Assembly (NCBI GenBank): GCA_016794505.1
Contig: JAEUJZ010000188.1
Location: forward strand, 1 to 64,000
Source: Myxococcales bacterium
Lineage (GTDB): Bacteria > Myxococcota_A > Polyangia > Palsa-1104 > JAEUJZ01
Direction of reading: 5' to 3'
DNA length: 64,000 nucleotides
Below, piece after piece: positions 25,330 through 34,291 of this stretch. Made by a program: the position numbers and the translations under genes. Positions within the stretch are counted from its first letter, which is position 1. Each line of letters begins with the position of its first letter. Below the pieces are notes generated by a model. The model saw nothing but the letters and a program-made list of their open reading frames with translations. It was not told where the DNA came from and did not search any database.

Positions 25330-27147
25330 ATGACCATGATGATTCCTCGGTTACGCGGCGATCTGAAGGCGACGCCGGTCGAAGACAACGACGGTGTCCT
25401 TTATTACGATATCAGCGATCCGAAGACCGGCGGCAGCCTGCGTCTGTTCGACTTCGAATGGCTGCTCGCGCAGCGCCTAGACGGCCAGCAGAACTATGCC
25501 GAGCTGGCCCGCTGGACCGAGGAGCAGCTCGGCTTCTCGACGAGCACAGGCGACTTGGAGGCCTACGGCGGCAAGCTCCTAGAGCTGGGTATGGCCGAGT
25601 CGGTTGCCGCTCCAGCGCCGCGTCCCGAGGTGGCAGAGCCCACCAAGCCCGCGGTCGCGGAGCCCAGCAAGCCGGCGATCAGCGAGCCCGTGCGCCCCAA
25701 GGCCGAGCCGGCCCGTGCAGCCTCAGACGATGGCGACGATGTCATGGGCCGCCCGGTGATCAGCCTGCCCACCAGCCGCCCGGCCGCCAAGCCGGCGACT
25801 CAGCCCGAAGTAAAGGCCGTCCCGGCGGCCAAGCCTGTCGAGCCAGCCGCGCTGCCTGAGCCACCGCCAGCCAAGCCCGCCGAAGCACCTGCGCCAGCAG
25901 CCGAGGTCAAGCCAGCCGTGGCTGTACCTTCGGCTGTCGAAAAGCCTGCAGAGCCCAGCAAACCGACGCCACCGCCGGCCCTAAGCGGTTCGCCGACAGC
26001 TCAGCTAGAGCCTGTGCCAACGCCGCCGACGGATACCAAGACCGTCCCGCTGGCCACCGTCGCGCCGCCCTCGGCAAAGACACCGGTTACCCCCGAGAAA
26101 CCCGTCGAGACGAAGCCCACCGAAGTGGCTCCGTCGGCCAAGACTCCAGTCGGCAAGACTCCAGCGACGGAACAACCGCAAGGTGGCGGGGCTGGCAAGT
26201 GGCTGGTACTGCTCCTCGTGCTCGCCGCAGCCATCGGTGCCGCGTACTACTTCTTGGTCTATGTGCCCAAGATGCATCCGCCGGCCATCTCGGTGCGCAT
26301 GAGCGAAGCCAAGCCCGAGTCGATGCCGCGAAAATTCCCCGCCCCAGCGATCGTCAAGTCGGCCGATCCGCTAACGCTGAAGATCGAGGCGGACGGCGAA
26401 GTCAGCAAGGTCGCGGCAGAAAAAGACGAAGTCACGCCCGAGACCGTCCTCGTCGAGCTGAACAGCAAGGCCAAGCTGGAAAAAGAGCTGGCCGATCTGC
26501 GCAAGCAGCTTCCGCCGCTGCAGAAAAAGGCCGAGACGGGCAAGGGCAAGGCCAAGGCTGACGCGCAGACCAAGCTCGACGAGAAACAGAAGCGCATCGG
26601 CGAGGTGGAAGGGCTGATCAAGAAGGCCTCGCTCAGTGCTCCGCGGCCAGGCACCGTCGCCAAAGTGCTGGTCAAGCCGGGCCAGGCTGTCACCGCTGGC
26701 ACCGACGTGATTGCCATCTCCGAAAAAGCCCTAGCCGCTGAGCTGACGATGCCGGCGATGGAAGCGCAGAGCTTGAAGGTGGGCGACGAAGTAAAGCTGC
26801 TCGCGGATGGAACCCCGATGACCGCGCATGTCCATGTGCTGAAGACCGAGGGCGATCAGGCGACGGTGCAGTTCATCCTGCCCGCCGACAGCAAGGCCAA
26901 GGACGGTGACAAGCTGAGCCTGCAGCGCGGCATGCTGGAACAGGTCGTGCGCCTACCCAGCGCCGCTCTCGTCGAGGGGGGCAAGGTCTATGTGGCCCGC
27001 GAGGGCAAGGCCAGCCTGAAGGCCGTGACGGTGGCCGACCGCGATGGCGAGTCGGTCCTATTGCAGGGACTTTCGGCCGGCGATCAAGTGATCACCTCCC
27101 GCGTTGGCGAGCTACACGAGGGCTCGGCCGTCGCCGCCGCCCCCTAG
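25330..27147 (+). CDS. PqqD-like/HlyD-like membrane protein in the mgl operon
   Basis: 605 residues. Residues about 15-85 resemble a PqqD-like winged fold (LFDFEWLLAQRLDGQQNYAE). A long Pro/Ala/Lys-rich linker runs to about 285, then one membrane helix (WLVLLLVLAAAIGAAYYF). The periplasmic part looks like an RND/HlyD adaptor: a coiled-coil hairpin (KLEKELADLRKQLPPLQKKA), a lipoyl-like segment (SAPRPGTVAKVLVKPGQAV) and beta-barrel segments. No porter or outer-membrane partner is adjacent. Location after mglA suggests a link between cytoplasmic polarity and an envelope complex, which is inference. Its stop abuts the convergent gene's stop with no gap. Confidence 0.75.
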   Translation: MTMMIPRLRGDLKATPVEDNDGVLYYDISDPKTGGSLRLFDFEWLLAQRLDGQQNYAELARWTEEQLGFSTSTGDLEAYGGKLLELGMAESVAAPAPRPEVAEPTKPAVAEPSKPAISEPVRPKAEPARAASDDGDDVMGRPVISLPTSRPAAKPATQPEVKAVPAAKPVEPAALPEPPPAKPAEAPAPAAEVKPAVAVPSAVEKPAEPSKPTPPPALSGSPTAQLEPVPTPPTDTKTVPLATVAPPSAKTPVTPEKPVETKPTEVAPSAKTPVGKTPATEQPQGGGAGKWLVLLLVLAAAIGAAYYFLVYVPKMHPPAISVRMSEAKPESMPRKFPAPAIVKSADPLTLKIEADGEVSKVAAEKDEVTPETVLVELNSKAKLEKELADLRKQLPPLQKKAETGKGKAKADAQTKLDEKQKRIGEVEGLIKKASLSAPRPGTVAKVLVKPGQAVTAGTDVIAISEKALAAELTMPAMEAQSLKVGDEVKLLADGTPMTAHVHVLKTEGDQATVQFILPADSKAKDGDKLSLQRGMLEQVVRLPSAALVEGGKVYVAREGKASLKAVTVADRDGESVLLQGLSAGDQVITSRVGELHEGSAVAAAP

Positions 27148-27969
27148 TCAGCCTCCCGCCTTCTCTCTGACGGGCTGTTCGCCCGGATCCCACAAGCCAA
27201 GCTGCCGCAAGACCTCTTGAGTCGCTGACCCGTCGACTCGTGACGAGCCGCCCGCATGTGCTGCGGGGGGTGCAGCCATCGACAAGGCCAGATGCTCGCG
27301 CAGCAGACGCAGGTCGGCGGGGGTATCGCAGTCGTAAAAAAACGGCAACAGGTGGCTCTGCACGCCCTCGGCCGCGAGCAGGCGCAGGCGCCGCAGCGTC
27401 TGCGGCAAGACTTCGGCGGTGCCCCAGGGCATGTCGACGGGAAACAGGCAAGGCAGGGGCCGGCGCAGGCCAATCAGGTAATAGCCGCCGTCGCAGGCCG
27501 GGCCCAGCACCAGATCGCAGCCGGCGGTTAGCGCCGACGCGGCTTCCTGCAGATACGCCATCGGCAGCGTCGGAGAGTCGGTGCCGACCAAGATCACCCC
27601 CGGCGCAGCCTGCGGTTCCGCAAGATGGCCGGCCGATGTGAGCCGATCGTCAAACGCCGCGGCCATACGCGCCCCCAGATCGCGGCCCTGCTGTACGCGG
27701 CAGGCATATCCATACGTCGCAGCCAGCCGCAAAAGCGTCGCATGCTCGCTGGCATCGGCCATGTATAGCCAGCGGGATGCAAAGCCGCAGCGGGCGCCCT
27801 TTTCGAGCGTGTCCTCGACAAATGCAGCGTGAAGCAGCGCCGCATCCTGAGCGCTGAGCGTACGCCCCAGTGCCGCCTGCGCGGCTTCTTGGTCCGCGCG
27901 AAACAAGCGCGTCTTGACCTGGCCTGCCACGGGCGCTCGCGCAAAGACGACAAAAGCACAGCCCTGCAT
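27148..27969 (-). CDS. TIGR04282-type glycosyltransferase (DUF2064)
   Basis: 273 residues; the open frame continues upstream but family-like sequence begins at MQGCAFVVFARAPVAGQVKT (start 27969). The N-terminal FARAPVAGQVKTRL, VGTDSPTLP, and GPACDGGYYLIGL are typical of the DUF2064 nucleotidyl-/glycosyltransferase family, related to CofC. A C-terminal extension of about 40 residues is not conserved. The biological substrate is unknown. It lies 20 nt downstream of the polyprenyl synthase gene, probably in one transcript. Confidence 0.85.
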   Translation of the reverse strand: MQGCAFVVFARAPVAGQVKTRLFRADQEAAQAALGRTLSAQDAALLHAAFVEDTLEKGARCGFASRWLYMADASEHATLLRLAATYGYACRVQQGRDLGARMAAAFDDRLTSAGHLAEPQAAPGVILVGTDSPTLPMAYLQEAASALTAGCDLVLGPACDGGYYLIGLRRPLPCLFPVDMPWGTAEVLPQTLRRLRLLAAEGVQSHLLPFFYDCDTPADLRLLREHLALSMAAPPAAHAGGSSRVDGSATQEVLRQLGLWDPGEQPVREKAGG

Positions 27970-27989
27970 GCTGGATCGATCCGCGGTCG

Positions 27990-28904
27990 CTAGTTGCGAC
28001 GCTCGACGGTGTAGTTGGCCAAGGCGACAAGCGGCGCCGCAGACGAGCCCAAGGCCGCGATACTCGCCAAACCAGCGTCCATCACCTCGCGAGCATGCCG
28101 TCGGGCTCCGTCGATGCCAAGCAGGTCGACATAGGTCGTCTTGCCCTTCTTTGCATCCGAGCCAGGATCCTTGCCCAGCGTCGCTAGATCGGCGGTTACG
28201 TCCAACACATCGTCGATGATCTGGAAGGCCAGGCCCAGCGCCTCGCCGTAGTGGCGCAGACCGTCGAGAACTGCCTGACTGGAGCACGCCAAGCGGGCGC
28301 CGGCACACAGCGACACGCTCAGCAGCGCACCGGTCTTAAGTCGGTGCAGCCGACGCAGTGCCTCGACGCCAACCTTTTGGCCGGTGGCGGAAAAGTCGAT
28401 CACTTGCCCACCCACCATGCCCGCGGCTCCAGAAGCCTGGGCCAGCATCGCCATCGCCGCGACCACCGCTTCAGCAGGAGCCGGGCAGCGCGCTGCGACG
28501 GCAAATGACTCGGTCAAGAGCGCATCCCCAGCCAAGATCGCCACGGCCTCGCCAAACACCTTGTGATTCGTCGGACGGCCGCGACGGAAATCGTCGTTAT
28601 CCATGGCCGGCAGATCGTCGTGAATCAAGGAATAGGTGTGGATCATCTCGACGGCGCAGGCCAACGGCAGCGCCACGCTGAGATCCGCGCTTCGGCCGCT
28701 GCTTTGGCAAGCGGCCTCGTAGCCAGCCAACGCCAAGATGGGTCGCAGTCGCTTGCCCCCAGCCAGCAGCGAATAGGCCATGGCCTCGGTCAGCCGCGCT
28801 GGGACATCGTCGCAGGGAGCAGACAGCCGGGATAGCTCGGCTTCGACCCAGGCTTTCCGTGCGCCCAGGTACTGTTCAAGGTCGAATTGGGAAGGCGTCG
28901 ACAT
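27990..28904 (-). CDS. ispA: Polyprenyl (farnesyl/geranyl) diphosphate synthase
   Basis: 304 residues. First aspartate-rich motif DDLPAMDND at 96-104, GGKRLRP at 49-55, and second aspartate-rich motif IIDDVLDV near 232-239. The two extra residues within the first motif are typical of bacterial farnesyl diphosphate synthase (IspA). It condenses isopentenyl diphosphate with allylic diphosphates for quinone, carotenoid and cell-wall carrier lipids. Product length cannot be fixed by eye. Confidence 0.92.
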   Translation of the reverse strand: MSTPSQFDLEQYLGARKAWVEAELSRLSAPCDDVPARLTEAMAYSLLAGGKRLRPILALAGYEAACQSSGRSADLSVALPLACAVEMIHTYSLIHDDLPAMDNDDFRRGRPTNHKVFGEAVAILAGDALLTESFAVAARCPAPAEAVVAAMAMLAQASGAAGMVGGQVIDFSATGQKVGVEALRRLHRLKTGALLSVSLCAGARLACSSQAVLDGLRHYGEALGLAFQIIDDVLDVTADLATLGKDPGSDAKKGKTTYVDLLGIDGARRHAREVMDAGLASIAALGSSAAPLVALANYTVERRN

Positions 28905-28996
28905 GGCGGCCTTTCATACACGAAACCGCGCGATTCCCGACGAAAAAAGTCGCAAACTGCACCCGCGTTGTCAGTCATGCATGGTAAGCAGGCGGC

Positions 28997-29395
28997 ATGT
29001 CGAAACGCTCTTGCTTGTGGCTGTTTTCGTTGGCGCTTTCAGGCCCGCTGGGTGGCTGCAGCGGCACCGCGCAGCGCACCCTGGTGCTGATTCCCCCGAT
29101 CGCCGAGCCCTGCGACAGCAGTCGCGACCCCGGCTGCACGCCCGTCTATGACTCGTGCGAATCGCTGAAGCTGAGCACGCTGCGCATCGAGGTCGGCCTG
29201 TTCCATCGCGCCGGCACAGATGTGCCCTGCCCGCCTGAGCTAGGCGGTGGCACCGCCAGCGTCACCGTCAGCTATGGCACGGGCGAAGACTTCTACATGA
29301 TCGACGCCAGCTACAGCCGAAACGCCGAGAAGCAGAACATCACCGCGGGTCCGTTCCTTGAGAGCGACCGCGAGTGGCGACTCGTGCTTCGGTAA
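28997..29395 (+). CDS. Small putative lipoprotein
   Basis: 132 residues. The N-terminus has a basic n-region, a hydrophobic core and lipobox LGGC, giving a mature protein anchored at Cys21. The mature part has several Cys residues (PCDSSRDPGCTP, DSCES, VPCPP) that may form disulfides and a beta-rich C-terminus. No family recognised; a stand-alone gene. Confidence 0.7.
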   Translation: MSKRSCLWLFSLALSGPLGGCSGTAQRTLVLIPPIAEPCDSSRDPGCTPVYDSCESLKLSTLRIEVGLFHRAGTDVPCPPELGGGTASVTVSYGTGEDFYMIDASYSRNAEKQNITAGPFLESDREWRLVLR

Positions 29396-29470
29396 CTTCC
29401 ACAAAAAATCCACGTATTTTGTTGGGTCGGCCACACGATCGGGATCAAGTGGCCGGGCTACGGGTGACCT

Positions 29471-30658
29471 ATGCGCGCAACCTCAAACACGGACCTTCCC
29501 TCGCCCAGTGAGCTGTTCATCGTCGGCTTTGACGGGCTGACGCCGCCCGAAACGCTGCGCACGCGCTTTACGGCGGGCCACTATGCCGGGCTGATTTTTT
29601 TCGCGCGCAACTTCGCGACGCCGCTCGATGTGCAGGCGGTCGCGGATCTGATGGATGAGCTACTCGACGGCTATCAACCGCAGGCCAGCCGTGACGCGGA
29701 CAGGGACAGTCGGACACTGGCCAAGCTGCCGCCGATCCTGTCGATCGACCACGAAGGGGGGCGCGTACAGCGTCTCAAGGCGCCGCTTACGGTCTGGCCG
29801 CCGATGGCTGTGCTGGCATCGCAGCCGGTGCGAGTGGCCGAGGAGGTCGGTCGCGCCATCGCCAGTGAGCTACAGGCCCTGGGCTTTAACCTCAACTTCG
29901 CGCCCGTGCTTGATGTCCACACCAACCCAGACAATCCCGTGATCGGGGATCGCGCGTTTGGCTCGACGGCGCAGGTGGCCAGCGACCGCGCCCTCGCCTT
30001 CCTGCGTGGACTTGAGCACAGCGGCTGCATGCGAGGCTGTGGCAAGCACTTCCCCGGCCACGGAGATACCCAGACCGACTCGCACCACGCACTGCCCATC
30101 GTCCGACACGATGAAGCGCGCCTGCGCAGCGTCGAGCTTGTGCCGTTTGCCACCGCCATCGCCCAGACCCAAGGCCGCACGCTGACGGGTCGCTTGGGCA
30201 TGATCATGACCGCACACGTCGTCTATCCCGCCATCGATCGCCGACCCGCGACGCTGTCGTCCCGCTGGCTGACGGACATCCTGCGCGGCGAGCTAGGCTT
30301 CGACGGAGTCATCCTATCCGACGACCTGGACATGCGAGCGCTGCACGCCGAAAACCTGGAAGCCGCGGGCTTGACCCTGCGCGACGAGGGCGACGTCGTC
30401 GTTGAGAGCCTGCTCGCCGGCTGCGACGCCTTTCTGCTGTGCCGCGATCCCGATCGCCAGGCCCGTGCTGAGTCTGCGCTGCGGCAAGCGGCCAGTCAGC
30501 GGCCCGAGGTGCGGGCTCGCCTGATCGAGAGCGTCGAGCGCATGCGGAAGTTTCGCGCCACGCTGTCCTGGCCCTGCCCCGATCGAGTGGCGCTGTCGCG
30601 TCTGCCCGACCCACTGCACCAGACCCTGCGCGAGCACCTGCTGCTGTCGCTGCACTAG
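29471..30658 (+). CDS. nagZ: Beta-N-acetylhexosaminidase, GH3 (NagZ-like)
   Basis: 395 residues. GH3 markers: LSIDHEGGRVQRLKAP, KHFPGHGDTQTDSHHALP near 191 (the flexible loop carrying the His-Asp general acid/base of NagZ), and the nucleophile in LSDDLDM near 282. No signal peptide is evident, so it should be cytoplasmic like NagZ, which cleaves N-acetylglucosamine from recycled peptidoglycan fragments. The C-terminal extension of about 60 residues is helical. Confidence 0.92.
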   Translation: MRATSNTDLPSPSELFIVGFDGLTPPETLRTRFTAGHYAGLIFFARNFATPLDVQAVADLMDELLDGYQPQASRDADRDSRTLAKLPPILSIDHEGGRVQRLKAPLTVWPPMAVLASQPVRVAEEVGRAIASELQALGFNLNFAPVLDVHTNPDNPVIGDRAFGSTAQVASDRALAFLRGLEHSGCMRGCGKHFPGHGDTQTDSHHALPIVRHDEARLRSVELVPFATAIAQTQGRTLTGRLGMIMTAHVVYPAIDRRPATLSSRWLTDILRGELGFDGVILSDDLDMRALHAENLEAAGLTLRDEGDVVVESLLAGCDAFLLCRDPDRQARAESALRQAASQRPEVRARLIESVERMRKFRATLSWPCPDRVALSRLPDPLHQTLREHLLLSLH

Positions 30659-30702
30659 GTTCCCGTGTGTACGGCGAGCCGCACCGCGCCGACGATATGC
30701 GC

Positions 30703-30879
30703 TTAGTCGTCGATCGGTTCGAAGTCGGCTTTCATGGCGCCGCAGTCCGGGCAGACCCAGCTATCCGGCAGCGCCTCAAACGGCGTGCCGGGCTTGATGC
30801 CCGACAGCGGATCGCCCTCGGCCGGGTCATAGACATGTTCGCAGATGGTGCAGCGGTACCTCTTGGGCTTGTTGCTCAT
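30703..30879 (-). CDS. Rubredoxin
   Basis: 58 residues, complete but short. Two knuckles RCTICEHVYDP and VCPDCGA supply the four cysteines for one Fe(SCys)4 centre, and WVCPDCG is strongly diagnostic. GDPLSGIKPGTPFEALP between them matches the family. Rubredoxins carry single electrons, for example to oxygenases or peroxide reductases. It lies 69 nt downstream of the DJ-1/PfpI gene on the same strand, which may indicate a stress-response operon. Confidence 0.95.
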   Translation of the reverse strand: MSNKPKRYRCTICEHVYDPAEGDPLSGIKPGTPFEALPDSWVCPDCGAMKADFEPIDD

Positions 30880-30948
30880 CGTGATCCTCGGGTGTGCATG
30901 GGGTTTTGGGGGACCGGAAGAAAGCGCGGGATGCAGCGCGGGTGACGG

Positions 30949-31701
30949 CTATGCCGCCGTCGGCAGCGCGGCCAAGATCCGTCGGGCAAATAGGTACGCA
31001 TCGCCGGGCCAGCGCGCCGAGACATAGCGGCCATCCTGCACAACGAACGCGGCGCTGTCATCGACCGCCGTCCCGCGGCGCAGCAAGTGGATGGGGCCGC
31101 GCTCAAAGTCGCGGACCGAGGCCAAGACCGATCGCACCTCGTCTTCGACATACGCGGGATACGTGCGGTAATAGCGACCCAACGTCCACGCAGTCAGGTA
31201 GTACGCAGTGCGCTCCATGTACTTGGGCAGACAGGTGGTGCGGCGACCATACAGCACCGATCGCCCCGTCGCTGGATCGCGGGCGCGGGCCAGAAGTACG
31301 GTGCCGTGACAGATGGCCCCCAGCGGTCGATCGAGGCGGGCAAACTCGGCCACCTTGGCCTGTAGCACGGCGCTTTCCAAGTACTGCCGCATCCCTTGCG
31401 CGTGGCCGCCCGGCAGCACCAGCGCATCGAAGTCAGAAGGAACCATCGCAGACCAGGCAAGCGGCGCGCGGAACTCTGGCGAGGCCGCAAGCTCGGCATA
31501 AAAACGCCGGGGCTCGGGATCGGCGCCAAGCTGGCCGAACAGCACGCCGCGCAAGAGCAGCGGGTCACACGCCGGGGACGAGCCGCCACGCTCGCTGGCA
31601 AAGACGACCTCGTGCCCGGCGTCGCGGAACAGGCGCCAAGGAACGGCGACCTCGGTGGTGTCAAAGTCCAGGTCTGGAAGAGGAATCAGGATGCGAGCCA
31701 T
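30949..31701 (-). CDS. DJ-1/PfpI-family type 1 amidotransferase-like protein
   Basis: 250 residues from the ATG at 31701; a TTG at 31713 is less likely. The nucleophile elbow is AICHGT with Cys131; LPGGHAQGM at 96-104 is the conserved loop. The N-terminus MARILIPLPDLDFDTTEVAV matches DJ-1/PfpI relatives that act as chaperone/deglycase or hydrolase. The exact activity is not predictable. Same strand as the barrel protein upstream (48-nt gap) and rubredoxin downstream. Confidence 0.85.
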   Translation of the reverse strand: MARILIPLPDLDFDTTEVAVPWRLFRDAGHEVVFASERGGSSPACDPLLLRGVLFGQLGADPEPRRFYAELAASPEFRAPLAWSAMVPSDFDALVLPGGHAQGMRQYLESAVLQAKVAEFARLDRPLGAICHGTVLLARARDPATGRSVLYGRRTTCLPKYMERTAYYLTAWTLGRYYRTYPAYVEDEVRSVLASVRDFERGPIHLLRRGTAVDDSAAFVVQDGRYVSARWPGDAYLFARRILAALPTAA

Positions 31702-31748
31702 CGCGTACGACAAAGCGGAGGAGGCGAAACGAAGCGATCGAGCGCGGC

Positions 31749-32378
31749 CTAGAACGACAGCGTGATCCCAAACTTCACCGACGGGTACCCAAACGACAGG
31801 GTCAACCCGAAGAGCTTCGAGAACATCAGGTTGGCGCCCAGCTCAAACAGCGGGAAGCCATAGATGGCGACGCTGCTCGACGCGAAGCGGTTGCCCAAGA
31901 ACCACGGCCAGATACCAAAGCCCAGGTTGGTAAAAGCCGATAGGCCGCCGCCTTGGAACATATCGAGGATAAAGAAGCGCCACTGCGCCACCGGGCCGAT
32001 GGCGAAGCTAAACAGAAAGTCGCGATACCCGAACGCTACGTCGGGAATGAACAAGAAGTCGGTGAAAAAGCCGACGTAAAAGGCGTTGTTGATGCTGGGG
32101 ATGAAGCCGTTTTGCACGACGGGGAACAGCATCTGAAAGCCGGGGCCCAGCGCGGCATCGCCATAGTACCGGCCATAGCCATACAGACCGTCGAACCAGC
32201 TATAGCCGTAATAGGCGTTACCACGGATGTTCAGCTCGATTCCGCGACGGGCGCCCGAGGGCTGGCCGATGACCACGCGCGCATCGGCGTACGCCAGGCT
32301 GCGGTCAGACACTGCACTGTCACCAACAACCACAGCGAAGGCAACGACCAGGGACAGGACCAGGGATCGCAGACGCAT
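31749..32378 (-). CDS. Secreted beta-rich, probable outer-membrane protein
   Basis: 209 residues. The ATG at 32378 has GAGGAG six nt upstream, so the longer open frame is discarded. A signal peptide (MRLRSLVLSLVVAFAVVVG, cleavage perhaps after AYA) is followed by alternating aromatic/Gly strands (GNAYYGYSWFDGLYGYGRYYG, written here only in part by its Tyr/Gly character) and a C-terminal Phe after SVKFGITLSF, typical of outer-membrane barrels. No specific family recognised. Confidence 0.7.
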   Translation of the reverse strand: MRLRSLVLSLVVAFAVVVGDSAVSDRSLAYADARVVIGQPSGARRGIELNIRGNAYYGYSWFDGLYGYGRYYGDAALGPGFQMLFPVVQNGFIPSINNAFYVGFFTDFLFIPDVAFGYRDFLFSFAIGPVAQWRFFILDMFQGGGLSAFTNLGFGIWPWFLGNRFASSSVAIYGFPLFELGANLMFSKLFGLTLSFGYPSVKFGITLSF

Positions 32379-32439
32379 AGATGACTCCTCTTCAGCTCTA
32401 AGAGTAAGGCAAGGGGACGGCTTCCGAGCAAGCTTTTTG

Positions 32440-33381
32440 CTAGCCGCCCGCGTCCTCGCAAACGAACAAACGCAGGCGCTGAATCTTCGCTTGATTGCGA
32501 CGGAATAACGCCGTCGGCGTGAACTCGGCGAAGCCAATGCCGTGAGGCCCCGGAGCGCCATCGGAGCCGCTGACGGCAAAGCGAAAGGCGACCGTATGGC
32601 CGCTGGCCCGCGGCGAGGACACGACAAACGAGGACCCCGCGGGCACCAGCGCAAGCAGGGCGGACATCACGTCCCCCACCGAGTGCGAGTCCTCGGCTCT
32701 GGCGGCCTGCGAGCGAAGCGACGCGTTCGTCGAGATCTCAAGCTGGGCCTGTTCGGTGAACAGGTGGCGCAAGGCCTGTGTCTTGCGGTGGGCAAGCGTG
32801 CAGGCCAGCGCTTCGATCACGCGTCGCCCATGACCAAACACCCCCGACGTCAGGCCCCGCATATAGCCGAGCGTGCCCGAGAGGCCCTGGATGCGCAGCA
32901 TGCGAACGCTCATCTGCGTCATCGTCCACAGACCGCGCAGCCCACCGCCCAGGACTTGCAGCGACATCTGCGGTAGCTCCCAGTACGCGGCCAGCCGGGC
33001 GATGCGCAGCTGGCCCTGCTCTTCCGCCAGCTCGTACAGCAGATAGGCATGCACATCGATCGACTGACCGCTTGAAAGCTGCGTGTGGATGATGACATCG
33101 CGGGCGACCTCGGCACGCTGGCCATGCACGACGTCGAGCCGGGTATCCATGGCGACTCGGTTGGGGCCGATGAACGTGTCATAGAAGCGCCCCAGCGGAT
33201 CGCTAGGCTGGCTTTCCTGTCGACGATGCGCGGCCGATCCGACGGGATCTTCGATCACCGCGGCCTGCGAAAACAGCGACAGCCAGCCGGGCCGATCCTG
33301 CACCGCGACGCGGGCCGGAGACTCGCGCGCCACAGACAGCAGGCTCGCCGCGCGGGAGCTCAAGAGGGCCTCGATAGACAA
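32440..33381 (-). CDS. NTF2/SnoaL-like domain protein
   Basis: 313 residues with probably two NTF2-like cone domains. The first (about 20-135) begins with RPGWLSLFSQAAVIEDPVG and includes GRFYDTFIGPNR and IDVHAYLLYEL; the second, about 180-310, has HLFTEQAQLEIS. A connecting region is helical. Such domains bind small hydrophobic molecules, either as ketosteroid-isomerase-like enzymes or as non-catalytic binders. No catalytic residues can be assigned. Same direction as the barrel gene downstream. Confidence 0.7.
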   Translation of the reverse strand: MSIEALLSSRAASLLSVARESPARVAVQDRPGWLSLFSQAAVIEDPVGSAAHRRQESQPSDPLGRFYDTFIGPNRVAMDTRLDVVHGQRAEVARDVIIHTQLSSGQSIDVHAYLLYELAEEQGQLRIARLAAYWELPQMSLQVLGGGLRGLWTMTQMSVRMLRIQGLSGTLGYMRGLTSGVFGHGRRVIEALACTLAHRKTQALRHLFTEQAQLEISTNASLRSQAARAEDSHSVGDVMSALLALVPAGSSFVVSSPRASGHTVAFRFAVSGSDGAPGPHGIGFAEFTPTALFRRNQAKIQRLRLFVCEDAGG

Positions 33382-33458
33382 AGCGACACGCAGAAAACGA
33401 CCCAGTGCATGCCTGCTTTTACCGCGCGGGCTGGGTCGCCGTAAACCCCGGCCCCATC

Positions 33459-34271
33459 CTAGGTCGGCGGGATCGGCAACGCGACGCGACGACGCGCTTC
33501 GTTGAGCAGAGCGAGGACGAAGTCGAGTGGGCCGCGCAGTGCAGCGCTGCGCTTCAGCCAGCCCGGCAGCGCGCCTGCCGGATCGCCATAGGCCTCATAG
33601 ACAACGACCGTTCCGCCGTCTTTTCGTGGGCGAAAGCTCCACGTGCTCCACAGATCGGTCATGCGCACGTGCTGCGGATCGATCGGTACCGCGCGGTCTG
33701 CGGCGGCTCGGGCTGCGATGCGCAGCTCTCCGCGATCTCCGTCGCTGCGTGGTGAAATCGACAGGCGCAGCACATAGTCGCGATCGCGGGCCACGGGCAC
33801 ATCGACCTGTTCATAGACGACGATCTCCGTCGCGGTCTGCGCAAGCACATCCAGGCGCTTGATGCGCGGAGCCCACGCCGCTTGCGAGCGCACATCCCAG
33901 GCCACCGCGAAAAGCTGCGCCGGCAGTAGATCGGGCACCTGCGCCTGCACCCGCACGATCGGCGCGACGGCATTCGGCAGCTGGCGCGTGTACGCAACCA
34001 CGTTGCCATCGCGAAAGACCTCGACGAACGGAGGATCCACGGCCGCGTCGGTTGCCTCGCTTGCGGTGGCTTGCGCGGTGGCTGGCACCGTCGCTGGCAC
34101 CGTCGCTGGCATCGTCGCTGGCATCGTCGCTGGCATCGTCGCTGGCACCGTCGCTGGCATCGTCGCTGGCGCGGGCTGCCCATTCGCCGCCGATCCGCCA
34201 AGCCACAACACCAGCGCAGCGGGCTGCGACAGGCGAGGTGTTGTTCTGGGTTTTCCGACGCGCAGCCGCAC
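33459..34271 (-). CDS. Exported START/SRPBCC domain protein
   Basis: About 270 residues from a GTG at 34271; a TTG at 34298 would overlap the divergent gene. A signal-like N-terminus (AALVLWLGGSAANG) precedes a low-complexity PATMPATVPAT stretch encoded by 12-bp tandem repeats. The rest is a START/SRPBCC domain: YTRQLPNAVAPIVRV, VAWDVRSQAAWAPRI, VYEQVDVPVARDRDYVLRL. START domains bind lipids; an exported bacterial member could shuttle lipid or sterol in the envelope. Confidence 0.75.
   Translation of the reverse strand: MRLRVGKPRTTPRLSQPAALVLWLGGSAANGQPAPATMPATVPATMPATMPATMPATVPATVPATAQATASEATDAAVDPPFVEVFRDGNVVAYTRQLPNAVAPIVRVQAQVPDLLPAQLFAVAWDVRSQAAWAPRIKRLDVLAQTATEIVVYEQVDVPVARDRDYVLRLSISPRSDGDRGELRIAARAAADRAVPIDPQHVRMTDLWSTWSFRPRKDGGTVVVYEAYGDPAGALPGWLKRSAALRGPLDFVLALLNEARRRVALPIPPT
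34081..34164. repeat. 12-bp tandem repeat, seven units
   Basis: Seven consecutive copies of GCTGGCAYCGTC (Y is C or T) lie inside the START protein gene and encode the Pro-Ala-Thr-Met/Val linker on the minus strand. Copy number is likely variable through slippage; the units stay in frame. Confidence 0.9.
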
Positions 34272-34291
34272 GATAAAAGCATGGCACGGAC

